DNA of 64,000 nt, taken from Drosophila pseudoobscura. Taxonomy: Eukaryota > Arthropoda > Insecta > Diptera > Drosophilidae. The stretch lies in NCBI RefSeq assembly GCF_009870125.1, contig NC_046683.1, forward strand, positions 12,657,001-12,721,000, read 5' to 3'. A program made the position numbers and the translations under genes. How positions within the stretch are numbered: the first letter of the stretch is position 1; every line of letters starts with the position of its first letter. This document shows positions 1-13,700 of this stretch, in pieces. The notes beneath the pieces are model-generated. The model searched no databases and was not told the origin of the DNA. It worked only from the letters and a program-made list of their open reading frames with translations.

Positions 1-2186
1 CAGATTGAACAGCTTTGGCACCACCAAGCCATTGAGCAGTTCCGTCTGGAGGTTCACGACTCGCGACCGCGACTGAAAGATGAGGCGTCCCTCCAACTGG
101 GAATCGCGGGAGCGTAGGAATAGCGAGTCGTAGAACTCAAACCAGGACACACCATTGATGCGACCCACATGCAAGTGACGCACCCGTAAATCCGCCTTAG
201 GGGATCCACTCGAAGGGGCAACAGTTGTATGGTTCTTCCCGTAGTCCTGGGGCGTGAGCAGGTGCTCTGTGTGCAGCGCCTTGGTTAGCAAGGGTTCCCT
301 GAGGGTCAACAGAGAGGAGTCTAGTGTGTGGCCTGGGGATGGACAGATGGGCAGTCTATAAGTGTCTGGAGAAAAGGGAATCCCTGCAACTTACCTGGCA
401 GCAACTGGCCCTGGTAGATGAGATTCTTGACATGCAATCGCTTCACCTTCAGCCGCTCTATGGCATCGCTAGAGTCATTTCCCGCACCAAAGGATCTCGG
501 GACACGGCCACGTCGTATGGGTATGGCTACGAATCGTTCACGCAGCTGCTCCAGACGCTGCCTGAGCTGTGTGGGAGTGCGCAGGTGGCTGCCCACCAGC
601 TGCAACCGTTGGATGCGTCCTTTTGCAGCCAAATGGAGGGGTTTCTGCAAGTGAATCGAGGAGTGATGTTGGAGTAGCTTCTGCCAACGACTTAGTTCTT
701 CCATTGAAGCTTTGCGGCGCAGCAGGAGGCTCCTCAGGCTCGATAGGGTATCCTCGAACTCGTGGCGATGCATCTGCACGATGCTCAGATCTTCTCTTCC
801 CACTTGGTTGCTGGTCTTCTCCTTCTTCTCCTCATACTGCTGCTCCCCGCCTAGCTGCACCAGGCGCACCAAATCACTCGAGGATCGGCGGTAGGTCAGC
901 AGCAAGTAGCTCTCGTTCTGTCCATTGCGATGGCTGAGCAAACCGCTGGGTTCCATGTCCCCCCGCACAACAAATCCGTTGTAGCAGTCCAGCCGCTGGC
1001 TATTGAAGACGAGCACTTCGCCATTAGGGCGTGCGCCTATCAGGAGACGCCCCTGCTGGGCCACCGTCAGGCGGGAGAAGTGTAGATCTCGCTGGACGTG
1101 TTTGCGATACACTACAAACTGTCCCTCGACCATGCGGAAGAAAAGGCAGGAGTCGGTAGAACCACCAGCAGTGCTCACATTGGAGCCAGATGCAGACGAG
1201 GAGCAGGCAACGAAGGAGTTGCGTTCACGGAAGCGGAACGCCAGCACATGCCACGCCTGAGTGGTCAGGGTCTGACGAGTCCGCAGGCGCATCGTCGCGG
1301 CCTCCAGCTCGAAAACAGTGAGCACCAACTGGAAATGGAGTCTTTGTAGTTTTGGCATCTCCGGGAATCGATGGACACTCACCTTGGAATGGGAGCCGCG
1401 CAGGGAACGGCCGGTAAGGATGTACAGGGGCTTTAGCCCCACCACCTGGAGCGTGCGGATGGCGGGCAGGAAAAAATCTTCTACGGGATTGAAGTACGTG
1501 TCCAGCCACTCGAAGGTTCTGCAACAGGATGATTGAAAATGCATTTATGAAGGTCGGTATCTCTGGAACACTCACTGGATCCTCCCTTGGGATTTCGTGT
1601 AGTTGGAGGCCAGCAGCAGCAGCACCTTCTCAGGATCAGGATGCCTGAGCAAGTGCATCTGCTGGAAGCCTTGGGCCAGCGAGAATTCCTGAATGGGCTC
1701 GAAGCTCAGCTGTGTGTCATCGGCCATGAGCTGCTGCTTGGGCAGCTGGTAAACCTCCAGCGTCTCCGGATGAACGATGGCCAGCAGCAGGAACTGGCGC
1801 CAGGCCACCACCTCAGCGCCCAGAGAGGCCCCGGGCAACACCCGCGCCCGTCCAGCTAGCTCGCCCAGGCGCACCAGGCGCTTGTCTCCCCCGCTGGCCA
1901 CGTGCAGCTGAAACAGCTCGTGGCCGTGCAGCACCAGCAGCACATCTTCGGTGGGCTCGCGCAGCAGATACAGCGGATGCTCGTGGCTCAGCTCCATGTC
2001 CACAAAGGGCAGACGGATCTCCACGCTGCCATTCACAGTGCTGCGACACACACTGGGAAGCAACGAGGAGGCACCGGCACCTCCGCCTCCATGAACGTTC
2101 ACTGAGAGCGGCGGAGGTGCGGCGCCATTCACCGGACAAACTAGGAAAACACTCACAAAAACTAAACACACGCCAGGGGCGAACAT
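1..2186 (-). CDS. secreted protein, 5' three exons, runs off the left edge
   Basis: I join three exons on the minus strand: 2186-1576, 1518-395 and 332-1. Donors are CCA|GTGAGT and CCAG|GTAAGT; acceptors are TTGCAG and CCCCAG. Codon phases agree at both junctions, and exon 3 stays open to base 1, so the 3' end lies outside. The start at 2186 is chosen because it gives a clear signal peptide (MFAPGVCLVFVSVFLVCPVNGA), so the product is probably secreted. Residues about 50-300 alternate short hydrophobic strands with phrases such as LLREPTEDVLLVLHG and YLLLTYRRSSSDLVRLVQLGG, as in a beta-propeller. Residues about 380-580 are charged and helical, followed by an RVRHLHVGRINGVSW-type stretch and LNGLVVPKLFNL at the edge. 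That tail reminds me of large Drosophila eggshell proteins (Nasrat/Polehole/Closca group), but this is an impression only. The gene call is firm; the family is uncertain. Confidence 0.85.
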
Positions 2187-4723
2187 ATTTCACATAAGAT
2201 CTGATCAATGTGAAGATCTTAAAGCACCCAAAGATCCCGAAAACACACACGAATGGACAATAATTCAAATTACTTTACTTCTGTCTTCGTCTGGTCTCCG
2301 GTCCGTCTTTCTGTTAACTGTTAATCTGCCTTGTCGCAGATTCTAAAAGGAAAGAGAGGGACAACTAGTCTGCAGGCAGCAAATTTCGTAAATCTCATTC
2401 GAGAAACAGTTAACTTACGTTTGTAAAAGAATGTGCACAGTGGGTGTTTTAATGGGAAAATGAAATAATTGTATTATTTGAATTATCGAACCAATAATCA
2501 TGTACAGCCTGAACGTATACTATGCGAAATAATTACAAGTAATAGTATTTAGAATTTTGATTTTCAGCCGATATTCCCATAGCACTCGTCACTCAATCTC
2601 TCTCTTCCGCTCTTCCTGTCTCTCTCTCCCTCTCTCTTCTCACTCTTTCTGTAGAAATATATTATGCCCAATGTCTGACTGCAGTGACACCTTTGGCTGA
2701 GGACTTGGGGCCAAAAATAACGCAGACAAACTTGGTGAGTGCCTTGGACGGGGGCTGCTGAATCAATCAGCTTCGATCATTAGTCGGGGTCATTAAAGAC
2801 ATTATATGGGGAGCGAGCACCACTCCTGCCATTCCATCCCACTGTGTCATTGATGCAAGGAGATGGGAAAACCATTTAACACGGAAGAGGGAATAAGGGA
2901 GGCATAAAAATAAATTCGTATTGGCCATGGGCGTCGGGAGGGGAGTGGGGCGCAGGGTAAGCTTAGCCCAATATGGGCACGTAGTATTCCTGGTGGGATT
3001 TACGGAAATCATCCATAAATCTGCAGTCTTAACCTTAAAGGTGGCAACATTTGTACTTGCTGTTGAAAGAGATTTACGGGGGCCGGGCCAAGCAAATGTA
3101 TTGAAAAACCATCTCCATGTCAATAACCTCGAAGAAAGCCTTTTGTGCGTGCCATATGCCATCTGCTGTAGAATTCCCTCTTAATATTTACTGATTGATT
3201 GGCGACATACATTTTGGAAGCGAGTGTAAACAGTGCTGGTCACTGCACTCACGCGAACAGAACAAACTACATATGTATAACTGTAACTGCAACTGCAACT
3301 GTTGCTTCTATTCGCACGAGGAACGTACATATGTATGTATGTATGTAACTCTCATTGAAGCAGCATCAGAACAGAGCAGATGTTCTCCTTTCTGTTTCTT
3401 CCTCTGCCTTTTCCTAATCCGCTCGCGTGCTGTCCAATTTTGGGCCTGTTTCTGTCTCCCTCTGACCATTTAAGCTGTTTCGTGACTAATTAGCAAATTT
3501 TGCGACATCGGTTCCGACTGGGGCAGCGCGCATACACATGGAGGTCAATCGTAAACAGTAGGGGCCAAACCCAGGCCCATTTTCATCACATCACACATCA
3601 CCCATCATCATCATCATCAGCTGATTGTCATGCACTTCCATCATAACACCAAGCGACTGCCTGAAGGGAGGTTGGAGTGGCGGGCTCTGATTTGAGTGCT
3701 TTTCCCCCCCAATGGAATGGCCAGCTCTCATGCAAACGTTCCGTTTCCTTTCCTGCAACACCACCAAAAACAGAAGCACCAACAGCAACAACAACAGCGC
3801 ACAAACATATGAGAGCACAAGAGAGCGCAGCAAACATTCTTAAGGCCTGTCTAAACGGGATACCAGGCGGTGGTATCTGCGGTATGCATCACTTTGTAAG
3901 CTGCAAAATGAGTCTGATTTTTATTGCAGCGTGTTCTTTGTAAGTGTGAGATTAAATTGTGATTCTATACCTATAGAATTGATTCGAAACACATTAACAT
4001 CGCCACCATACAAGGATTAATATTAATACATAATTGTATAATAATACAATTAATTTTTAATTTTATTATTTTTATTAATTTAATTTTATTAATTTTTTCA
4101 AAATTACTTCAACATCGATTACAAAAATGTATTAAAATTTGTATAACCAAATTAGAATCGAAAATTATCTGAATAACCCTTCACTGTGCGTTGTCCGGCC
4201 GTTGCTGCTGCCTCGTTTAGACAGGCCTTTAGAGAGAGAGGGAGCGTGCTCTCTGCGCCTGCGCTGCGAATAGATAGAGAGAGGGAGCGAGAGCTGGCGC
4301 AAGATCGCATTTTCGCTTTGTTGCTGCCTCCTCAATTCGTTCCTCGGCCATTCAAAAATTTCGACCCGAGTGGCGCGCATCGCATAACGCGTCGTGTTCT
4401 GTCGTTCGCTTCGAATGGAATTTCGAAATTTGAATTGAAATTGAATTAAAAATCGAACCGGGCGCTTTTCCCCACGTCTGCCAACCCACCATCTCTTATT
4501 TCGAGTGTGCTCTGAATTTTTCATTGCTGTTCATTTTTTTTTTGCTGTTTTTCTACGGTTTTTGTGTGAAAATGTTTTTGAATCTTGTGCAGATTCGGTT
4601 CGGCCAGGCCAGACGGTTCTTGGATGGTATTCAGACATCCTAGGCAACACCTTATAAATAAAATCCCGCATAGAGATTTAAATACCCTAAATACTGATCC
4701 CGATCACAGCTGATCAGAAAATA
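2187..4723. other. divergent intergenic region and presumed Grip 5' UTR
   Basis: This is the space between the two head-to-head genes. I see no convincing coding sequence. It holds a CT-rich tract at about 2598-2646, an AT-rich stretch at 4010-4160, and GA-rich sequence at 4230-4290 (AGAGAGAGAGGGAGCG, twice in similar form). The part from about 4200 to 4723 is the likely promoter and 5' leader of Grip. The transcription start cannot be placed from sequence alone. Confidence 0.5.
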
Positions 4724-7700
4724 ATGAAATTGTGGAAATCGAAGAAGCCCATCGTGGGTTGTGTGCCCGGCAAATCCTCGGCCCTCAAGCAGGAGCAGGA
4801 GCTCCATCACCATCATCATCCACAGCACAATCCACATCCCCACCCACAACAGCAGCAGCAGCAGCATCCACAAGCCGAAAGCAACGGAATTGCATTGGCG
4901 CCCATGCTATCCGGTAAGTATTTCCTATTTCTATTCTATATTTCGCCCCCTATTTCCCGTTGAATGGAACAAACATATTTTTCCCTCTAAGCATGTGCGT
5001 TCCCATTTTCCGATTTCCTTCAGGGCCCCGCACTCCCCTTCCTCACCCATTCAGGGTTATCGCATTTCCGCTCAAGGTGGGCACGGACGGTCGCGGCGGC
5101 CCTCAAAAGTGCTCGTCTTTAGCTTTTCTTCTTTTTTTTTGTATCTAGATATCTGTGTATTTGTATCTGTGTAGAAGCTTCTTGTTTGACAGTTTCAATT
5201 AAAAGTAATTGCTCGCTTTCCGTTTCCATTTTCATTCTCATTTTCCAACTGGTTTGTGAAACGGTGATCTATCTGATCCGGAGACCCCCACAAAAAGATT
5301 TATTTGCTATGGGGTCTTTACTCGATAGAAAACCAAGTCTTGGAGTAAAACGAAATGTGAATGAAATCGTTGCAGATCGGTCGTGTGTCTACCGGCAGGG
5401 ATTTTAATCCAAATTATAGATCGTAAATATTCCTATATTTTCAGGTGATATCTCTTTGCTCTTTTTTATTTTTTTTTTTTTTAATATTTAGATATAAAGG
5501 ATGCATAGAAAAATGGTTGATTATCTCTGACCTATGTATCTCTGTGTCTCCCAGGGATTAAAGATCCAACAAAAAGCCGCCAGCCAAAGGGATCGGTGAG
5601 GAGGGGTGGGGAGGGAAGAGGAGAGTTATGGCCCACAAGAAAACAGCTTAAGCATCTCAACTTTTCAAGTTGCAATTGTAGAAGAGAGAGAAGCCACAAA
5701 TGTATCTGTGTATCGTAGCGAGAGTGTAGCTGTGTATCTTTCAGGGGGGGTATCTGTGTAGCTGCGTCGTGTGCGCGGTCTTAAATTGCATTTGATGAAT
5801 TTATGGCATGGCAGGCGCAATTAAGCATTTAATTAAATATTTCTGATGCGCGCCGCATTGTTGTTGCCCCGACTCCTGCCTCAGGCCTCCTCCTGCCCCC
5901 ACCATACAGCGCTTTGGGCTTCATTTTCCTGTGCGGAATGCTGCTGCTGCTGCTGCAGATTGTTGATAAGGCGCCAGACACTGGCGATTGATTGTGTGGC
6001 ACGAAAACAGACAAAAAAGATGCATAGACACAAAGCCAAAGAAAAGCTAGAGATACAAAGATATAAAGCCAAAGGAAAGCAAAAGATACATATATACTTA
6101 GATGCAGGACCAGAGTAAAACATAGATACAGCCAATGGAAAGTTAAAGATAAAAATGGGAATAGATGCAAATATAGTTACATAGATGGACACAGAGCTCG
6201 AGATGCAGGATACAAAGATAAAGATACATTCGTGCATTACGGCTGCTGAATTTGGCCGGAAAACCCTGGCTGGTAAGGAAAGGTTTTTAACTTTGAAATG
6301 AATATGTTTCTATCAGATACTTTATCTGTATATGTATACAAATCCATGCCCAAAACATAGGCGGTGACGCACTCATCATCCGTCAAACTCCAGTGCCACC
6401 GCCAGCGCCAGGGTTGGGGGTAGGGACAGGGACAGGGGCACGTCACCGACCAGATGTCACTTGTTTACACAAACAACAGCTCCACCAATAAATACAGAAA
6501 GAACAATCACTCGAAGCGATTGATTCCATTCCGGAATCAAAGAGCAAACACATACCATGGGCCAGAGCCTGAGCCTCAGAGAAAGGTGTGTGCAATGTCG
6601 AAAATGCAGCCAAAGGGAAGCCGCAGCTGGAGCCCAAAATCAAACATACCAGTGAGGGCCAACAGATGACACTGTGCAATCCAACCACCGCAACAGCCAC
6701 CCCCCACCACATACGCCCCCCCCCTGTACCCCTACCCCCCACAGTCCACTGCGCACTCCGCACTCCACACACACTCCACTCTCTTTTTTATGACTTGTTC
6801 TTGTTGCTGGCTCACATTAAATGCTCATAAAATCAACGACAAAACATTTGAGATACATGCTCCTCGTACATCATAAAAAATGAGTAAAGACAACACCGAT
6901 AAAAAGGGTATGAAGGGGGGTGGTGTGGTTGAGCGATTGATAGGGGAAGTGATAAGAGGAAAGAATATCTATCCACCCAGGAGTGGAAAGCAATCCATCT
7001 ACTATGGTATGGAATAAACTCCTTATATCGGGCTCACAATAAGCTGATCCTTCCAGGGTCTTTCGGTTGGAAGCGGCCACTGATTGACTGGAAGTTGTTC
7101 GAATAGCTGGAACACCCTGCACGATAGATCCCATTCTCATAAAATGCGATAAAATCTATGGAATTTTGATGGTCATTTAGTCAATGACAGCGACAGAATT
7201 AGAAAATAATCAAAAAAAAAAAAAACATCGAACTGGAAAATGGGAAATTCGTTGGCCCGTTTATCGTAATTTTTTTTGGTGGTTTGGTTCCTGTTCCGTT
7301 TTTACGAGTTGATGGGAACGGCACTAAAAAAAAAACGGAAATAGTTTCGGAGTAAGATCTATCTGTCTGCCCTTGAGTGTATACCCCCTCGCCCATATTG
7401 TTCTTCTCCTTACAATTTACAGCTTATTTGAGTGGAGTTTTGATTGCTCTTCTTCCTTCTGCACTGCCTCTTTCTGTGCCTATCCTTCTGCATTTTCTGT
7501 TTCTTTCCATTTTCGGTGGCCTTGCCCTTCTTCTGCAGCTTTTGCTGTCTTCCTCTACGGTGGTTCTCTCTTCTTTCTCGTTTTCCATCCGTCCTCCTTC
7601 TTTTTCTGTTGGTTCTTTCTCCCCTCTCCTGCTTGTCTCATTTCTTTTGCTTCCACCTTCCGGTTGCTGCTTCTTCCAGTTCCCTGTAGACGCGATCCAA

Positions 7701-10700
7701 GAGTCTGGAAATCATTTGGTGACACTTTCCATCACTGTTGATGGCTTTATTTCGCTCTCTGGAGAATTGGAGTGCTTGTGGCTGCCTTTTATCCCCTACT
7801 CTCTCAGCAAGCGGCAACAATAAAAACCGCTCATCCAGGGATTTCCATAATAGTATGCACTTCCACATCCAGGAATTGGGTACACATGTGTGGGTAAGTG
7901 TGAAGGGAATTACGATTACGATGGGTCCCGACGGGGGAAGAGAGGGAGAGAGAAAGGGCAATACACATTCAAATTTGTTTTCCTAGATCGAAAGAAATTG
8001 CTGAGATGCCATTGTCGCGACACCCTCGCACCCCTCCTCCAGCAGCACTTCTAATCCATTCCACTCATTTTTGGGCAATCGAACATTTTTGTGTGTGAGA
8101 CCGAGCATGTGTCTGTGTGCGTGTTTATTTTTCGCCACATTTCGGCCGTCGAGTGTAAACAAAGCAATGCATTGTGAAAGAGAGAGATGGGGCCAAGAGG
8201 GAAGAAGACTCTAAGCAAAGAGAGAACAACGAGAGAACTCGAAAATTTGACGCAATTAAAACCAAAAGTGGTGGGTGGTGGGGGGCCAGGCGTGATTCCT
8301 CTGCCTCCAGTTCGACGTCCAACAGTTGGTGCTGTTTATGAGGAATGGGCTGTAGCTGTAGCTGTGGCTGTGGCTGTGGCTGGGGCTGGGGCTTGGACTG
8401 GAGATGGAGTACCACTCTCCAGCATTTCTTTTGTTTTTGGGGCGTGAAAATCCTTTTGCTCTCCCCTCTGTCATAAAGCTGCCAAATCAAACGGAAACGC
8501 AAATGTGCGACAAATGCAACGGTTCTGCACACAGTACAACGGCAACCGAGCGGCAGCAGAGCAGAGGGAATCAACAGAGGGCGAAAGGGAATACGTAAAC
8601 ACAAAGCGTAGTAGCGGCAGAGGGCAGGCAGAGCAGCGCAGCGCAGCGCAGTGCAACGCAACGCGCAGCTCCCAGAAACGGGAAAAGCATAGGGAAGAAG
8701 AAGAAAGCACAAACAAAGCGCAGTGCCGGGCAGAGAAGAGCAAGCAGCAGGCAAATGCCATTTGTGCGCACAGTGGGCCACATAGGGACACACAATAGAT
8801 CACAACAATCGTTTGGGCGAAGCACGGGGGTTGGGTTTGTATTGGGGATTGGGAGTAGTGGCAGCTGTTGCCGGCTGATAACGCAAATAAAGTTCCGCTA
8901 CAAAATCAGGGACAAAAAGTTCACTGCACTTCCGTTGAACTTTCTCTGGGTTTGATTTTAGAGAGAGCAGGGGGTTGGAGGTGGAGGTGGAGGAATCGAA
9001 ATGAGGGACATCGATATATAGAACGATTATCCCCCTCTTCACACATCTAAGACTTGGAAGACTGTGTTCCAGAGTTCCACTGTGCCACTGAAATTTGAAA
9101 ATATTCTACAAATATTAACCAAGATGTTTCTATTCACTCTGCATATGTAAATTTTGTGTGATCTTCAGTAAAATAAACTTTTAAGGAGAATTTCTTTCTT
9201 CAACAGAAACTTTATTATTTTCAAGTAATTTTGTCAAATATTTTTTTGATCTTTCTTCCAGTCGTAGCCCAGGACCCTTTTGAAGTTCCTTTAGTTTTTG
9301 TTTTTTTCGTGTGTGTGTGTTTCCAGAACCAGAACCAATTTTGGTTTTATGGCCACTTGGTCCCATGGTTGGTTGTACTTTTTGTTTTTGTACATAGTTG
9401 TTTTCGCTGCTTGAATGGCGTGTTGCAAACATTTTGGTGCCACTTGGATTGCCGGCTGTCCCCCCTGCCGCTGTCATTTTACTTTGCCGCTGTCGGGTGT
9501 TGCCAGAGCTTGTGGTTCTGTTTACTCTTTACTTTTCGATGCTGCGCGAAATCTGCCACAACAACAAGAACAACAAAAACAACACAACCGACGGCGACGT
9601 CACTCAGCAGCAAACATAAACACGAACAAACATGCACACAAACACACACACTCTATGAAAAGGGAGTGGGGGAGGGGAGGAGGGGAGGGAAGGAATGGAA
9701 TGGAGAGATGGAGAAAGAGTGTGCAATCTATTTAGAATTGAAAATACATTCATATTGCAGTCGCAGTCGCCGTCGCCGGTGCAGTCGTAGAACAGACGCC
9801 GTCCTTTGTAATATTGCCAGCCACAATTTCCACAATCCACAATCCACTCATCCTCCTGCAGCCAGAAATACACACACACATACGCATATGCATAGAAGAA
9901 AGAGCAGAAGTAGGAGAAGATGGTGGAGAAAATGTCACAATTTTAACGGTTCTGCTGCTGCGGCGGCAGCGCTGTCTAAAAATAGCAACAAAAAAAAAGT
10001 ATATTCATGGAGCCCTGAGCACACGTTTAATGTAATTTGTTGCTGTGTTAATACCCTGGAAGAGGGTATTCCGCTTTCGGTTAGATGTCTGTAACACCCA
10101 TGCATCAAATCATACATATGTATGTATTGTATGTAATATGTGTGTTAGAAGGAAGCTTTTCCGATCACATGAAGTCATTTAAGCATTTCCCATTTCATTT
10201 TATTATCAATATACCATACCATAGTAGTAGCTCCCCATGGGAACTATCGATTTGCAAGGGTATCAAAAGACTCATAATATTCCCTGTTGCTGCTGTCGCG
10301 GCGACGCTTTTGTCGTCGTCTACCGTTTGGATTAATTTGTAGAAAAGACAGCTTCCCCGCCTCTTGACTCTCTTCATGCGCACGCCAGCCATCCGCGCTG
10401 CACACTCCTACCCCTGCCCACCCGCCTCTTCGGCTCTCTCCCACTCTCTGGCCTGCATAAGTCGCAATAATTATTTGTTGTCTGTCTGCACCCCTTTCTC
10501 ATAACCAACAAAAACAACAACACTCGACATGGCAGCGGCAGCAACAGCAGCAGCAGCAACAGCAACAGCACTGTCGCGATTCTCTCTCCCCCTCTTTGTC
10601 TTTCTGCAGTGCACGTGTTAATTATGAATGCAGAGAAGTTTTGGTTACAGTTGCAGCGTGGAATATCCTTGCATTTGCATGTGGGTATATACTTTTGTAC

Positions 10701-13700
10701 ATATGTATGTACGTATACATTCGAGTATGTTCCTCCTTATGTATAGAGCAACAACTGTAAAATTGCAGATGGTATAGTCGTGGGCCTCGACAATGACATA
10801 CCCATTACGGATCAAAGAGGAGGACTTTACGGTACAAAAAAAACCCTCACTCTTTTCTACGCTGAGTCTCTCTGAAAGAAAAACAGAGTGAGAGAGACTC
10901 TGCATGTGTTTTCTTCATTCCCACTGTAATGATGAATTTGGCTGCATCGGTAGATAAATAAAACTCCGCCCATTAATTCTTATCAAAAAAACCGACTGTT
11001 TCCGTTTGTTTAATCCGATATACCCTTGGGTCTCTGGAGCGTGTGATGGGTACTTTGCCTGGGGCTCTCTCTCTCTCTCTCTCTCTGATAATGATTGCTG
11101 TTCATTTAATTGGAAATTCATTCCAGTCAAGGGTTGCTTAGAGCTTTGGAACTTACATAAATACCATCCATGGGCCATCAGCCATCTCTGAGATCTATCA
11201 CAATCTCATTATGCACCCCGGCCCACAGTCCACACACTTGATTGCACTCTCAATATGTCCTCCATTCCCACTCTAAATGAGACTTCAAGTGTCATGAGTT
11301 GTACAAATTTGTGTGCATCCCCATCCCTCACCGACAAAATTTAATGAGATCTCAGGCTCTTGACAAACAGCTTTGTACACCCCTCCCCTCTCCCCTTCCA
11401 CCAAAAACAGTTATCAGCAGCTGAGAGCGCGAGAACGCCTTTCATTTAGTCAACGGTGAAATTCAATAAAGATATCCACAAAATAAATACAATATCTCCG
11501 AGCCGAGATCTCTGAGCCGAACCGAACCGAACCGAACCGATCCAAAGAGAACCTTTTTATCAGAGGCACGACTACACTGCTGCTTCCCGTTCGTGCCCCG
11601 CTGCTGCGGCCCTGGATTGGTTATGGGTAATTAACATTTTGGGGCATAAATCTCTGCCCCCTTACTGATCGCAGTCGAAAGTGGAAAGAGACGAGAGAAC
11701 GAAAGAGAAAGGGAATGGGGCGTATCGCATATGGCTGTGAAATTGTCAAATATCTTTTCCACCGAGTAGCCAGAGGCGGCGGGAAAAATGTTCTGCACAA
11801 AATTATGACTCCCTCCAGGCCCAAAAAAAAAGAAGAACATAATTAAGGGGCCGATGCTTTAGATACTCTTGCCGATCAATCATGCCTCATCATATGTACC
11901 ACTGCTCCACTAAAGCACACCATCGAATGATTCGAATGCCGTCTTGATTCTCTGCAGAAATTCCCCATAAGCGAACGGATAGTTGGAACGAGAAATTGCC
12001 AGTCTCATGTTGAACATGGGATATAAGAATGAGGTCGAATGTGCTACTAATAGAAGATTTTGATTGAAGTTTAGAGAAGAAAACGAAAAGGATATACATA
12101 TCTCACCATAGGATGGTTTCTGTATATGATGTTTTCAAAAATATATCCCATATCTCGCTGCATTGCAAGCCTCATGGGGCAAAGTGATAATACTCTCTCC
12201 AAAAGGGTAGCTCCCTGTAACGCGAAATGGTCGTAAATCAATTTTGGAATTTAGCAAAGTTTCCCTCTTCTGTCGGCCCCTCTCCTTCCCCCGTTTCCCC
12301 ATTCAGCCGACTATAATTTGCGAATTGAAATATTTTCGCAAAAAGGGTGCTTAACATTGCGGAGAAAGGGAAGACACAGGACAGCGACATTTCTTACGAT
12401 GTGCGAGAGAGGGAGTAATGAACGCCGCGTTGTGTTGTCAGGGCTGCAGTAGCTGTACATTTTGAGATATCACTTCCTTCATCCAAGCTCAGAATAAGGA
12501 GAAACACTTGCATCTTATCGATAAAATCATGTCGAATTATGAACCGATTGGAAAACCGATATTTATTCCAGGAGATTCGACTGATTGCCTAATGCGATAG
12601 CAAGTAGATTAAAAAGAGTCTCGTCTTTGATATCGAAAATGTAGGTATACAAATTTGTTCAAGCTTTTCTGTCACAAAAAGTTTTATGATGGCTTCTCGA
12701 TAATCGATTCGATTGTTTGCTTTGCAGCCCTGATGGTGATTACTCATTTGGTTTTTATGTTGAATGAATGTCAACTGGGAGGGCCCCGCGATGACGATCA
12801 CGATCCTCCCATCCTCCCATCCTGCCATGCTCCCATGCCATCGCTGACAGTCGTCGCTGTTTGTGCGTGTCTGGGCTGCCTCTGGGTTCGCCCTTTGGCG
12901 CGACTTGCGGCTGTTGCACTTTGGCTTGCAGGGCCTCTCCGCCTGCCACTGCAACTGCCAGAGGCCCCGCTTTGTTGCGGCTTTATCAGATGTTGACATT
13001 TTTCTCTGCGGAACCACACTCGAGTTCATTTGCAATAATTGGTTTTCCTTGTCTTTCCCTCAACACACGAGTGGAGCGGAGTACAGTTCCGCACCGCACC
13101 GAACCACACGGCAGGGAGAAGAGTGTGTGTGTGTGTGTGCGCCTTGTGCTAAATAGATTCTGTTGGGAAATTTTTGACATATTTTCACGCCCAAACGTGT
13201 GTCCATTAATAAGTCAACGCCATCCGTCCGTACTTCCGTCTGTCCAACGTCCATTGCTTTGAGGTTAATGGATACATGGGGTACCATGGATGACGTGCCC
13301 CCAAGTGGCAGGCAGCTCCACTCCATACCACTCTTAAGGCTACTGCTGGAACTGGAACATATTCCACAGAGAGCGTCGAGGCTAAATGGAACAATAACAA
13401 AGCCTCAAGTTGCCAATAGATTGCGGCATGTCAATCAATCAATCAATCATTCACTCACACACACACATAGAAACCATCGAACGACCAGTCCATCAATTGG
13501 CTGGCATATGCACAGTCAAGTCGATTGGATCTTCTAGCACCTGTCAATTTGGTTCAGATCGGATCTATGCCCTATATCTCAATTGAAGGAGCGATCTCTT
13601 GTCATGGATACAGCAGCGATGAAGATTAAATGGTAGCGGAACAGAGATCGAATACCTCTCTTCCTTCCACTGCGAATCACTTCCAATTGCGGCACAAATT

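Noticed and set aside
8125..8793. 222-codon minus-strand open frame
   Set aside because: Built on hexamer repeats and CGCAG runs, with open frames on both strands at the same place.
9231..10094. 287-codon plus-strand open frame in Grip intron 1
   Set aside because: Long, but low-complexity (Phe/Val/Cys then Thr/His/Arg runs from simple repeats), and it runs into the DINE-1-like fragment. No domain.
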